Origin: Ophiosphaerella korrae
Lineage: Eukaryota > Ascomycota > Dothideomycetes > Pleosporales > Phaeosphaeriaceae
Assembly: GCA_028456385.1 (NCBI GenBank)
Contig: JALNQF010000024.1
Span: forward strand, 1 to 64,000
Direction of reading: 5' to 3'
Length of the DNA stretch: 64,000 bases
Shown here: positions 47,105 to 57,847 of the stretch, piece after piece
Numbering within the stretch: position 1 is the stretch's first letter
Layout: every line of letters starts with the position of its first letter
Position numbers and translations under genes: made by a program
Notes under the pieces: model-generated
What the model saw: only the letters and a program-made list of their open reading frames with translations
What the model was told of the DNA's origin: nothing
Databases searched by the model: none

Positions 47105-47392
47105 TTAGAAGTCCATGGAAAGTGGAAAGTCATCATGAATGTTCTCGACTTTCCTGTTTATGCAGCGAACATCTGACTCGATGATGATGGGTAAGGCGAA
47201 GCCTAGCTTCTCATACCGTTCAAGACCGATCCTATGCCACCGGCGGCATATTTGCAAGCATATCCACCATTCATCATGTGTCGAGGTGGCTTTAATAAAG
47301 CCTGATATGTATTCCAAGAGCTCTTCTGGGAGCTGCTCGATACAGCAAGGTCTCCAGTATCGCACTAAGCGTTGAAGAATTCCTGTGCGCAT
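47105..47392 (-). CDS. F-box-like fragment
   Basis: A 95-residue frame from the ATG at 47392 (open upstream to about 47440 without ATG). It contains IEQLPEELLEYISGFI followed by WWICLQICRRWHRIGLERY, the pattern of an F-box (LP.ELL..I...L......L...CR.W). F-box proteins use this motif to join SCF ubiquitin ligases through Skp1. No substrate-binding region follows: the frame stops 45 residues later. It is likely a truncated remnant or one exon of a longer gene I could not rebuild. Confidence 0.4.
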   Translation of the reverse strand: MRTGILQRLVRYWRPCCIEQLPEELLEYISGFIKATSTHDEWWICLQICRRWHRIGLERYEKLGFALPIIIESDVRCINRKVENIHDDFPLSMDF

Positions 47393-47925
47393 TGGTAGCC
47401 AAAAGAATGCCTGGTCAATCTGACCATTTGGTTCAGTCAACAGGTGAGGCTATTTTACGAATGAGTCTACCTTCAATACAGCCACTTACTGTCCAGTCTT
47501 GACTATGATGCCTGTAAATGAGCTGGTATGGTCGAAGGCGTACTGCAAGTTTCAGAACAGAACAGGTATTACGGGAATGTTGCGTTAGCTGTTGTGCGGG
47601 GTTAGGGAGGGGTGCGGTCGATGCACTAAGTGAGTAGTGTCACCCGCTCTTGCATTTGCGTGAAGAGATGAGCACGTGATAATATTGATTTACTTATCAC
47701 GTGACATGGGCTTTGGAAATACAATTCTAGACAGAGTCGTTTAGGTTTAAAGGAGTATTGTCACGTGATTACGCGTTCGGCCTTGGCGTTAGCCGCGCGA
47801 AAGGGGCGAATTGCAACGACGCTATACCGCCTATCACCCACTGTGCACTCCAACGGTTCTCTCCTTGTCCAGTTCATTTCATCGAATACCTACTCGTGAT
47901 ATCGAATATAACATCCACAGCTCCA
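47393..47925. other. Upstream region of the NTH1/Ntg1 gene
   Basis: Non-coding between the F-box fragment (minus) and the endonuclease III gene (plus); it contains three CACGTG boxes. Confidence 0.5.
47673..47703. promoter_or_regulatory. Inverted repeat of two CACGTG E-boxes
   Basis: CACGTGATAA (47673-47682) and its exact reverse complement TTATCACGTG (47694-47703) face each other across 11 bp. The extended form RTCACGTG is bound by Cbf1-type bHLH factors in fungi. A third CACGTG is at 47762-47767. All lie 160-250 bp upstream of the endonuclease III start. Confidence 0.55.
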
Positions 47926-49228
47926 ATGCGGACCTCTCGTATATCGCGTGATACTGCTCGCATAGTGGCCGCGAGTCACAAGCAGCATAGCCTACGAACC
48001 CGAGCCAATACAAATCTCGTCGTGAAGGATACGAAAGTAGAAACAAATGAATGGCAAGGAGATGAGAAGGCAGCATCAGACTCGGAATTGAGCTCTGTGC
48101 CAGCAGACTCAGGCTCAAGTAGCGACGAAAGGCCTGTCAAGAAGCAAAGGAGGGCACACGACGCGCAAGTCACCGTAAAACATGAGACCAAATCTATCTC
48201 TCTTGCCTCAATTGCATCTCCTAAGAAAGAAATCCGGCCAAAAAGAGCACGAAAAGCGCCTGCAAAGAAGGTCACCACGGCAGATGGCAGCATAAAGGTA
48301 GAGCCGCCAGCGAATTGGGAGGAAATATATGCCTTGACCAGACAAATGCGTAACGAGAATATCGCTCCTGTGGATACAATGGGGTGCGCAAGTCTGGCTG
48401 ATAGATCTCAATCGCCGCGCGACCAGAGGTTCCAGACATTAGTCGCCTTGATGCTGAGTAGCCAAACGAAGGATACTGTTACCTCGGTTGCTATAAAGGG
48501 TATGCAAGATAACATGCCCGGTGTACGTCTCGCATTACTATCTTGGTGATATGCACTTACAATGTTAGGGATTTAATCTCGAATCTGTCTTGGCTCTGGA
48601 GCCTACCACGCTCAATGCTTTCATTAACAAGGTTGGTTTTCACAATTTGAAGACAAAGTACATAAAACAAACCGCGGAGATACTACGTGATAAATGGGAT
48701 TCAGATATTCCAGACAGCATCGAAGGGCTTGTATCTCTGCCTGGCGTGGGGCCAAAGATGGCGTATCTCACTATGAGCGCCGCGTGGGGTCGCGATGAGG
48801 GGATTGGGGTGGATGTGCATGTCCACCGCATCACGAATCTATGGGGATGGCACAAGACTCAACAACCAGAACAAACGCGTGCAGCCCTTGAATCGTGGCT
48901 GCCAAGGGAGAAATGGCATGACATAAATGACTTGCTTGTCGGCCACGGTCAGACAATATGTCTACCCGTGGGGAGGAAGTGCGGCGACTGCAGGTTGGCT
49001 GATAGGGGTCTTTGCCCATCGGCTGTTGTCACCAAGACGAAAAAAGTGAAGAAGGAGGAAACCATTATGAAAATAGAGGCGCCTGGTGACGACACAATGC
49101 TTCAGCATCGTGCTACAGTTGCCAAGGATGGCGAGATTAAGGCTGAGGATGCAGAAAGCATGATAGGGGACATTGAGGATATTGGCAGACTGCCAAGTAA
49201 AGCAATATCCAAACGAAAATCCAGGTAG
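47926..49228 (+). CDS. Endonuclease III homologue (Ntg1/NTH1)
   Basis: Two exons (47926-48522 and 48569-49228; GTACGT donor, TTAG acceptor) give 418 residues. The first ~110 residues are basic and Ser-rich, with KKQRR and [10 protein letters not shown] that suit nuclear (and possibly mitochondrial) targeting. The glycosylase core begins near residue 125 ([29 protein letters not shown]). The helix-hairpin-helix [13 protein letters not shown] supplies the catalytic Lys, and [14 protein letters not shown] the catalytic Asp. An iron-sulfur loop [19 protein letters not shown] follows, then a Lys/Glu-rich tail. It removes oxidised pyrimidines and cleaves the resulting abasic site in base-excision repair. 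All key residues are present. Confidence 0.95.
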
Positions 49229-49541
49229 CTTGAATGATTCTAAATCCTACTGTCAGTAAATCTGTGGCTACTGCTAGCGCGAGCACCTTCCTCGTGCTCC
49301 GTCTTGATCCATTCCCCACTTTTCCCCATTACCGTCACTCGAGAAAATATATGCACGAACAGCACCTTTCATTTGACTTTATTTCCTCATAGTGTCTAAA
49401 CCTTCCCTCAACATTAACGCACAGTGCCGCAAGACCTGTGCATATAAGTTCTGTCACTTTCTTCTCCGAATATCAAACTACTACTACACTGGTCAACCAC
49501 AACGCCACTTCATCCTTCTTGACAGTGTTCTTCCGTACGCC
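49229..49541. other. Intergenic, no gene seen
   Basis: Just over 300 bp between Ntg1 and the repeat-containing membrane protein; probably the promoter of the latter. Confidence 0.5.
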
Positions 49542-51131
49542 ATGCAACCCGAGTCCGAAAAGGCTTCACAGTCAGCGATAGTTCCTAAGCCTGCTGGAAC
49601 TAAAGCTGACACTCCCAAGAATATGGACAAGATTTCGAAAAAGGCTAAATCTGCCTTCTCACATATTACATCGCTAGTGTTTTACCTAAGTATCGTTATA
49701 TGCAGCTTTGCATTGATCAACAATGGGTTAGCAAATATCGAGGCACACGCGCAGTCACGACTCAAGGAGGTAATTCTAGAGTCTAGAAAACAAGATGCAG
49801 TTTATCTCTATAAATTCGGTCATACTATGCTCGACAAGGTCCTCTCAACTGAAGCCAGCCCTAGTACTGGACTAGAAAGTTATGAAGACTGTTTGGTTCA
49901 CGGAAACCGACAAGAAACTGAGTATCTTAAGTACGGTACCAGTGGCTTCAGAAATCCCGATCATCGTAATCAACTTTGTCAGATAATAGAGGCGGACTGT
50001 GAGACACTCACGTACAAATCGCAGTGTGCGCAGCCACCACGAAAGCAGCGATCTGTGCTTGTGCTAAACGATGCTTTTGGTTCCAAGGTTAAAAAAGGCG
50101 AGGAAAAAACCAACGACCTTGTTTGCATCCGCAAAACGGCTGAAGAGTGCGCTAAAATGCCTATTGGCTTTGAGCTACGTTGCGATAAACCAGGCTCTTG
50201 TCAACTTACCTTTCCGACGAAAACTTCCAAACCTGGCCGGACTGGTGACCAAATTTTCTCAAAGACCGAAGAGATCGCAAAGACCCATCGCAAACTACAC
50301 CGACTACAAAACTTCATTCGCTTTTTAAGTACCCTTCGAGCCCTGGCACGTCACTTCTTAATTTCATTGAAGTCAGTGTTAGCCCTGTGCGGGGTTGCAG
50401 GTTTGATCAACATGTACTACATCCTCACCCGCTTCAACCTTTCTACCTACAAAGCTATCATCTCCACTGACTATACTCGGGGCTTTCGTAAAGGAAATAA
50501 ATTTCTCATGAAGATTTTCGCAGTCTCATGGTTTACCACTATCGTCGGGCCCCGCATCCTACGTCAGCCAGCAAGTTTGTCCTTTGGCATTCTCACTCTA
50601 TTGTTTGGCTTCTCGATGCTAGTCGCGTACTGGAGATCTACCACGCCGTCCAATTCTGGATACGGGATTTGCAAGGCTTTCAAGATGCTGTACATCATTG
50701 CAAAAGGTGCAGACGCTGCCGGCGTCGCGCCCTTCGACATTCTCAACATATTACATGGCTTCTCGATGCTAGCCGCGCACTGGAAATCTGTCGCGCTGTC
50801 CAATCTCGGATATGGAATTTTCAAGGCGTTCAAGATGCTGTACATCATCGCAAAAGGTGCAGACGCTGCGCCCTTCGGCATTCTCAACACATTGCTTGGC
50901 TTCTCGTTCCTAGATGTGCACTTGAAATCTGTCACATTGCTTGGTTTCTTGATGCTAGTCGCGCACTGGAAATCTGCCACGCTGTCCAATCTTGGAGATC
51001 GGATTCGCAAGGCGCTCAAGATGCTATACATCATTGCAAATGGTGCAGACGCGACCGATAACGCGCCTGAAAGCCAAGCAACATCGCATCAGCCAAATTC
51101 TTCCAGCAGCTCTTCGAGCCATGCCCACTAA
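49542..51131 (+). CDS. Membrane protein with tandem hydrophobic repeats, unknown function
   Basis: Single exon, 529 residues from the ATG at 49542 (the open upstream frame begins at a GTG). A transmembrane segment at ~40-62 (LVFYLSIVICSFALINNG) precedes a ~190-residue part rich in Cys and Lys (DCLVHGNR, CQIIEADC, QCAQPP, CIRKTAEECAK, RCDKPGSC) that looks extracellular or lumenal. Further hydrophobic segments follow (FLISLKSVLALCGVAGLINMYYIL; KIFAVSWFTTIVG). From ~345 to 505 the protein consists of diverged tandem copies of a ~47-residue unit: L-GFSMLVAHWKS...SNLGYGI-KAFKMLYIIAKGADAA, three full copies plus one short one. A Ser-rich tail closes it. I know no family like this; the repeats are nearly identical at DNA level, so the array is recent. 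Confidence 0.6.
   Translation: MQPESEKASQSAIVPKPAGTKADTPKNMDKISKKAKSAFSHITSLVFYLSIVICSFALINNGLANIEAHAQSRLKEVILESRKQDAVYLYKFGHTMLDKVLSTEASPSTGLESYEDCLVHGNRQETEYLKYGTSGFRNPDHRNQLCQIIEADCETLTYKSQCAQPPRKQRSVLVLNDAFGSKVKKGEEKTNDLVCIRKTAEECAKMPIGFELRCDKPGSCQLTFPTKTSKPGRTGDQIFSKTEEIAKTHRKLHRLQNFIRFLSTLRALARHFLISLKSVLALCGVAGLINMYYILTRFNLSTYKAIISTDYTRGFRKGNKFLMKIFAVSWFTTIVGPRILRQPASLSFGILTLLFGFSMLVAYWRSTTPSNSGYGICKAFKMLYIIAKGADAAGVAPFDILNILHGFSMLAAHWKSVALSNLGYGIFKAFKMLYIIAKGADAAPFGILNTLLGFSFLDVHLKSVTLLGFLMLVAHWKSATLSNLGDRIRKALKMLYIIANGADATDNAPESQATSHQPNSSSSSSSHAH
50600..51055 (+). repeat. Coding tandem repeat array (~140-bp units)
   Basis: Full units start near 50610, 50760 and 50945, with a partial unit near 50900. 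Shared blocks include CTTCTCGATGCTAG, TTCAAGATGCTGTACATCAT and GCAAAAGGTGCAGACGCTG. Confidence 0.75.
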
Positions 51132-52145
51132 AGCATGAATAGATCTGAGCGCTGAGCAATGTCTTCGGGGGGTTAGGCATGCTAGGTCTAGTAGTTTCAG
51201 TAGAGTCGGCCAGCATAGCTGAAAATGGGTAGAGTGATGAGTCTATGGTTGATGCTCAAGTGAAAGCATCAGTGGAGATGTTGGTATCCAGCTGTAACCA
51301 GGAAGTTATGTGAGAGCATTCTCCCACCTAGTTCTCAGATGAACAGATGTAGTGCTCTCGATAGACAGCAATCAATAGCTTGTTCTCTCATGTTAGTCAT
51401 GTGTATGATCCAAGTGTTTAGAAAATGATGTCTCGAAAACCATTAGTATTCAATACAACCCTTGTGTACTCCAATATTCTCCAAGCTGACAATTTAGACA
51501 CATGTAAAACTTACCCCTGCGCAAATGAGTGATGATTATGCCTAACGCACGCCCATGTTCCCCTCCAATCAACGAATGAATGTCATCTGCTCAGCCTGAC
51601 GGTGCATTCCCGTAATCCACTTGTATAGTAAGTGCCATGACCAATCTTTTATCTTGGTGTGTCGCACTTGAATATGGTCGTGGGGGAGGGCGAGGGGGTG
51701 ATTTGTTAGGTTTCGAAATAAAGGGTTTATCTCCACCGATTTATTCGAGTTTTGGGGCGGATTGAGATAGACCCAAATGTGCGATTGTGGTGTGCAAAGC
51801 CGACATAAAGTAGCATTGTAAGATCTGCGTGTTAGTTGAAATGGAGATAACGTGAAACAAAAGAAAGACCACTGAGAGAGTGGCTGCGTCGTAGCGTTTG
51901 GGGGTGGTAGTTGTACTGAGGTTGAAGTGATGGGGCACCGTGAGTATGCCACCATCTTCAGTACACATTGGATGTTTGCAGACATTGAGGTCTTCGCAGC
52001 TTATCGGATCTGCCTTGAGAGAAACGCTTTGAATCATAGATACAAACGTCTGAAGTATGACTGTATGGGCCTTTCTTTTGCATGACTGTTGCGACTTCTT
52101 ACCAGTGTCGCAGATCAGACCAGGCAATGGGTTTGCTAGGAATTG
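51132..52145. other. Intergenic, possible small spliced ORF on minus strand
   Basis: Mostly non-coding. On the minus strand a frame from about 52127 to 51760 can be joined by a plausible intron (51834-51880, ending in ACGCAG) to other frames, but no domain is recognisable, so no gene is claimed. Confidence 0.35.
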
Positions 52146-53954
52146 ATGTCAGTAGGATGGCAGCCACCACTTCCGTCCCCTCAGCCTGCCGCCATACATT
52201 CAAGAATAGATTCGGGCTCTCCTGGCCTCCTCTATTCCAGAGCGGATTCAGCAAAAACTCTGTCGAAGTCCCACCTTGGCAGCTCTATGTACTATTCCGC
52301 ACAACCATCAAGCCCTAGTTTCGATGCCCAAAACCACACAGTTCCACCACACCTCCCTGCCATGCCAAGGGGAATTGGACGTCACTTGCGTGGTACTTAT
52401 CAAGGGCCAGGCACATCCCACTACGAGGAGATAGATCAATGTGGTTTACCCTTCAAATCGTCCACAAATGACCAGACTAGCTGACAGAATTCGAGCTGAC
52501 TATGTTCGCCCTGCATCTTATTTGTTGAAGGCAGGGTACGTAAGATTGCGAGAATTTCTTCGCGGATGCTAACCAGCTTAGGTATTCTCCGTTATCATGA
52601 ATGAAACAGCGGGCGCCAACATTACTGATTACAATAGTAATAAAAGCCTCAATGTGGTCAAACATAACAACAACTTTGTGTATACAAATGTCCGCAGGTT
52701 CGTAGCCGTGCGACAGAAATGGGAATTTTGCTACGGATGATAAACGTCCCGCCTGCCTTTTGTTGAGATTTACTCACCTATTTAAGCCTTATACTCACTT
52801 ACAGTGGAAAAGCGACGACAAAAAGAGGGGTCCGTCCAAGCGAGCATGGGATTGTATACAATTATGGAGAACGCCCGGAACTCATTCCTGGCGAAGCGGG
52901 CATTTCAAAACCATCCATCGCCGTGGTTATGGCTGATCATCAAGCTTATCTTTTCCGGGAGGCAAGAATATACTATGGCATACACCACCCCATACAATAT
53001 AACGTCAAAGTTAAGGACATTGGATATGTAGTTCCCGAACAAGCACCACTCTTGATTGGAAACTGGAAGGCAGAAGATGAAAATGAAACAGAGCAGTCAC
53101 GAACCGTCACAGAGAGTGCTGAGATTCCCGAAGAGATACTAGATGGTGAAGAAGACAAAGGTAAAGGCATAACAGAGCTTTTGAGGGACGGGCATGAGCA
53201 AAAAAAGCACGGAAATGGTGGAGGATATTCAGATGATGCCAGATATGGTGAAACCAATGAGGTGCAGATGAGCGACCTCAGTGAAGTGCAGCCGTTGACT
53301 GGAACTCAAAACTCAAAAACGCTTGTGACATTTCGCACACAGAAAGAAAAGGAACAAAAGCAGTATCCCTGAGATGAAGCCATGCCAAACAGAAGCCAGG
53401 TGGAGTCTGGGTCAAATGCCATTCAACGCCCTGACGATCTGGGTAAGTTCTGCCTCTTTGATGAATTTCTTATTATCTGACACCACAAAGAATTAGCATT
53501 TGCCTTCAATCCCCACGCATATTTTAAAAAAGGAAGGGTGTTCATGACTGTGTGGGCTGAGCCGAAAGGATTCTCTGAGGAAGCTTTCATCGAAATGGCC
53601 CGATTTGCAGTGGTTAAACCCAAGTCTACCTTTTCCGTGTGTCTCAGGATCAGCACATACACTGGGAAAGCCATGACCAAGTCTGGTATTACTCCACAAG
53701 ACCATGCTGCCATAATTCCTGAAGGTGGGACTTATTTGCCGCACCTTATGAGTGAGCAAATAAACAAAGCCCCAATTGAGGTGAAAATAGAGGACCCTGA
53801 GATCACAATTGATCCAATGTCACGAATCAACTTCGCGAAGCCGTACGCTGTCGAACATAATGTCAAGATCCGCAATATCGGAAGAGTAGTCGGAGCTTCA
53901 GTCGCATTACTTGACCAGTACTTTGCTCAAACTCTAGGACACACAAAGGCCTGA
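52146..53954 (+). pseudogene. Two-domain DUF6590 gene, broken
   Basis: A Pro/Ser-rich N-terminus (52146-52450) is followed, after a frame change, by a first DUF6590-type domain (YLLKAGYVFSVIMNE, RRFVAVRQKWEFCYG, then TYSGKATTKRGVRPSEHGIVYNYGE and YNVKVKDIGYV). A Glu/Lys-rich linker follows, then a second domain (FKKGRVFMTVWAEP, RFAVVKPKSTFSVCLRISTYTGKAMTKSGI, HAAIIPEGG, SRINFAKPYAVEHNVKIRNIGRV). The two domains line up with each other. Breaks: a frameshift near 52480; a junction near 52737 where the fitting exon end (TG) is followed by ATAAAC rather than a GT donor; and an in-frame TGA at 53370-53372 in the linker. The domain is common and lineage-expanded in ascomycetes, with unknown function. 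Two separate genes is an alternative for the TGA. Confidence 0.6.
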
Positions 53955-54277
53955 TGGGCCATTCATAGTTCATCCGAAAAACGTTATTTTAATTCAATTG
54001 GTCTTCAAACTGACCGAATTTGAGTTCGCCGGTGAAGCACGCCAAGCCATAAGGCGCATTTCTGGACCGAACTTCTAGACTCAGCCCTGCTGCAACTTTA
54101 GTCAAACGAGTAGGCTTGCCAAGTCTAATTGGTCAATTTCGTATACATCCGCCTGCATATGCACGATGGTTTTTGCCTAGTTTTGCCTTTTGCCTTGCTT
54201 CGTTGTTGGCAGCTCACTGAATCCAGTCTCCTTCCTACTTTTCTGTGACACCATCTTCGGTATTCGTTTTATAGCCC
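53955..54277. other. Intergenic, no gene seen
   Basis: Promoter of the SesA-like/TPR gene; no coding frame. Confidence 0.5.
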
Positions 54278-55428
54278 ATGGCAGAAGCTCTCGCTATTTT
54301 GGGTGGTGGTGCCGCCGCCACCCAGCTCTTTCATTATGGTCTTGTGCTGCTGTCCACTAGTTCAGCCCTATCGCACCGGATACGTCATGCGCCAGACTGG
54401 ATACAAGCCTGGATAGACCAGTATTCATCAATGCGTTCGTTGGTGAATGATATCAGCAATCATCCTTCTGATCTAGATTCCAGCACATCTCATCTTCTCC
54501 AGCAATGCCAGAGCATACTTATTGCGATGAGATCGTTACTACGTCCTTTCCGTGTCCGATCTCGATCGCAGAGACCCTCCAAGAGACAAGAGATTTTCTT
54601 TGTGCTACGTAGAGAAGAAGAGATCGAACGAATGATGGAGCGTTTCAGGCACAATTTCCACACTATGGCTCTTGGGATCATTATGTGAGGTGTTCGCACA
54701 ATCGTGCTTCCACAGCTGAGTGATTGTCTAGGGTTTCGGTTCGGTCACATCACGGCGGTCATCTGGGCGATCGAGGATCTCTGGGTCCTTCCATGCATAT
54801 CGGTGACACGGAATATATCTCCATTATTACGACAGGAAGCAATATGGGCGTTCAACTTTTCCGCGAAGGTCGTTTAGACGAGGCGGAACATCTTCATCAA
54901 TATGCCTATAGCGCGCGACGTCGTCTATTAGGCGACACACACCAAGAGACGATTAAAAGCAAAGCCAACATCGCCATGACCATCAACGAAAAGGGCCAAC
55001 ACGTAGAAGCTGAGACTATTTATCGTGAGGTGCTCGCCCAATTCGAGTCGATTCTTGGGCGTTTCCATCCAGATACACTGAAAGCTTATACCAATCTTGC
55101 GACCTCTTTGCACGACCAGGGAAGATATGAGCAAGCAGAAGAGGCCATTTCCACAGCCTTACCAGCCCTAAGGTCGACCTATGGAACCGTGCATGAAGAG
55201 TATCTGGTAGCACTAGAGTTTCGTGCTATAATATTACAATATTTGCAGATGTATGCTGCTGCGTTACATGTTGCAAAGAAGGTATATAAACAGAGGTTGG
55301 CTGCAAGTGGATATGATCATGATGATACCCAGAGGGCTCTTTCCCATATGAGGGATTTGGCAGAAGACTGTGAAGAAGAACGAACCGTAAAAGCGTTTCC
55401 GCGGTTGATTGAAGTTGCTGCAATTTGA
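54278..55428 (+). CDS. SesA-like N-terminal domain fused to TPR repeats, no NACHT
   Basis: Two exons (54278-54684 and 54732-55428) give 367 residues. The first ~130 resemble the SesA-type N-terminal domain of fungal NLRs: MAEALAILGGGAAATQLFHYGL, a helical RHAPDWIQAWIDQYSSMRSLVNDI, and HLLQQCQSILIAMRSLL. After a short linker come kinesin-light-chain-type tetratricopeptide repeats: SNMGVQLFREGRLDEAEHLHQYA, AMTINEKGQHVEAETIYREVL, NLATSLHDQGRYEQAEEAISTAL, and a weaker fourth repeat. In typical fungal NLRs a NACHT or NB-ARC domain lies between these parts; here there is none and no trace of one in the 47-bp intron. It could work as an adaptor or regulator of full-length NLRs. The open frames and clean splice sites suggest an intact gene. 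Confidence 0.75.
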
Positions 55429-55508
55429 ACACTAACACTGTGGTAATTTATATTGTTCACATGTTTGATTTTTCTTCTGCGTACTTACTCTGTTTTTTGG
55501 TGAGCGTT

Positions 55509-56704
55509 CTACAGATTGAATCTACTGTTTACAAGTTCTTCACTTAACGTCCACAATTGCTCCGCCATATTTGGATCCGTCGCATGTGGCGCAGCGTCAA
55601 AGAGCTGACAATCGTGGAGTAACACGCCTTTCGGTTCTGTGACAAGTTAATATGCAGTTCCAACTAGACATAAGAGGCATAGTTCACCATTCAAAGCAGG
55701 ATCAAGCGCCGCTACCAACACAGTCGCAGCACCCTGGTCGTGGTTCTTCCAGAACGGACTTGTCTTTCGAATCGCAGCCTCACCATCAGCGTCTAGATTC
55801 CTGCTCAACCCGGTCCATATTGCTGTGATACACGTTAGTGTTCATGTTTCTCCCAGTTAAAGCCCAAATGATAGCTTAAGAATGAATCACTTACACCCTG
55901 GGTGCACCACATAACTCGTAATCCCCCTATCCTTCAATCGCTCATTCAAACCAATCGAAAATAAGATATTGGCAGTCTTGGCTTGACCGTATGCTATCCA
56001 CCCATTGTATCCATCGTCCGTGTTAACCTGAAATAACGGTGGAAGTGGGCCTGGGTTCTTCTCTTCAGAAGGCACTTCTTTGCCTGTCAAATTGTAGTCC
56101 GAGAATCTGACTGGGCTGATACGGTGTCCAAGACTGGTCAAATTGATGACTCGTGTTGATCCCGGGGTGTTTGACTTGGCAGCAGCAAGAAGTTGAGGAG
56201 CGAGCAGACTAGTCAGGAGGAAGTGACCAATATGACAGACGCCAAACTGGCCTTCGATACCTTCTTTTGTTGTTGTTCGAGTTTGCGTCATAAATCCAGC
56301 ATTGTTGATGATTAGGTCCAGGCGGTCGGTCAGCGAAGCGACTTCAGCTACTGCCGCTTTGACTGACTCTTGGGACATCAGATCTAGCAGTACAATGCCA
56401 ACGTGTAAATTTGGATAAGCGTCATGGATGGCCTTGAGGACTTCTTCGACCTTTTTTTGAGTACGCGATGCAAGTAGTAAGAGCGCGGGTGACTGGGAGG
56501 CAATACTGAAGGCAATTGAAGAGCCAATTGATTCTGGAGATACGCCGGTGATGAGAACTTCTATCGTCATTGATGTTAACTCGATTGCAAGATAATACTA
56601 GTCGTACCCTTCTTTCCATTGATGTTCTCCGCGAAGGCTTTTGCCACCTCGAGGCCTCCGGTCTCCTTGTTCCATTCAGGATGGGTCAATGTTATCGAAG
56701 TCAT
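55509..56704 (-). CDS. Short-chain dehydrogenase/reductase (SDR)
   Basis: Four exons: a short first exon (56704-~56612, MTSITLTHPEWNKETGGLEVAKAFAENINGKK), the main exon (to ~55884), then two short ones ending at 55509. Motifs: the cofactor glycine motif TGVSPESIG, the NNAG motif (LIINNAGFM), catalytic Ser region VINLTSLGH, and the YxxxK motif as YGQAK. After the third intron the HPG-S-IWTGLSRNLDADGEAAIRK segment continues, typical of the retinol dehydrogenase/WWOX-like classical SDRs of fungi. It should be an NAD(P)-dependent oxidoreductase; the substrate is unknown. It is convergent with the SesA-like/TPR gene, 80 bp away. All catalytic residues are present. Confidence 0.88.
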
Positions 56705-57847
56705 CTCCAAGATTTTATGATGTCTTCCAATAGCTTTCCGGTGCCGGGCGATAAATATCAAGTGCAGAGATATACATACTTAGGATCTGCTGAGCCCCAC
56801 TGGCCTCTGGATATTGCTTTCCGGTTTTGGCTCTATGTGCTTCATAGGCAATCCCGAGAACGATGGCATCCTTCGCACAACGATACCATGGCTGTTATCT
56901 GGACCCCAGCAGAGATACGCCCATCATACCCAGAAGGAAGTGTTACTTTATGAGACAAGACAGGCATAGCGCGACTGCGGGGTAGTGCGGGGAAGCTGTT
57001 CGCGATGGTGGGGCAGGCAAAGCCGCGACACCTCGGATTAACGAGGTACATGACCCGTCGTCGGGATTGCCCACTCGGCAGATTAAATTGAAATCTATAA
57101 GGTTTTGGGTGGCGCATGGAGCAGCTAGAGTATGGCGCAATGCCATGTTACCATTTTGGGCAGTTCCCGTCGGAACCATGTCGCCTATGATGGATCCCAT
57201 CTGGCAAGCAAAATACCATGGGCCATTGAGGGCTAGGAAATAACGAAACTCAAGATCTAGGTAATTATTGCCTGAATTTAATTTGAAGAAAATAAAAATC
57301 GATAGGGTTTGGCGAACGACTGCAGTTCTTCTTCGACCTTTCTTGGCAAGTACTTACAGGCAAAAGAAGAAGCGCAAGCAAATAGACATCCATTACGTTC
57401 GAGACACGCCACCGAAAATAAAAAGAGAATAGTTTGCACTCCAATTGAGCATGAAACTAATTAGTCAGGAAAGTACTGTAGTCGCACAAAGATGACTGTG
57501 GTCAAATGTGGAACACTCCCGATACTTCATTTGACCAAAAGTTCGTTGGGAGGCCTTATATCTAGGTATCTGACTTCAACTAAGACGTCTTATCGTCGGA
57601 TACATGATGCTGTCGAATGATATCATTCTCATTTGCACACCAATGCGTGGGCAAGAGGTGGGGCTTTGTTCTAGTCGCTGAGTCACGGTCACATGCCCCA
57701 CGCTGCACTTGTCCGACATTGGATTGTTATTCTGACTGTGCCTTTTTTCTGTCATCTGTATTAAAGTTCCGGCCCCAATTGCTCGACCAAAGGCGGCTGT
57801 CTCCTGCATCCTTTGTACAACCCCGACGCGTGCAGCATTTGCCAAAC
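56705..57847. other. Intergenic region between divergent SDR and monooxygenase
   Basis: About 1.1 kb. Short frames only; upstream regions of two divergent oxidoreductase genes. Confidence 0.5.

Noticed and set aside
51569..52127. Minus-strand ORFs with a possible intron
   Set aside because: A plausible splice can be drawn but neither joined frame gives a recognisable protein.
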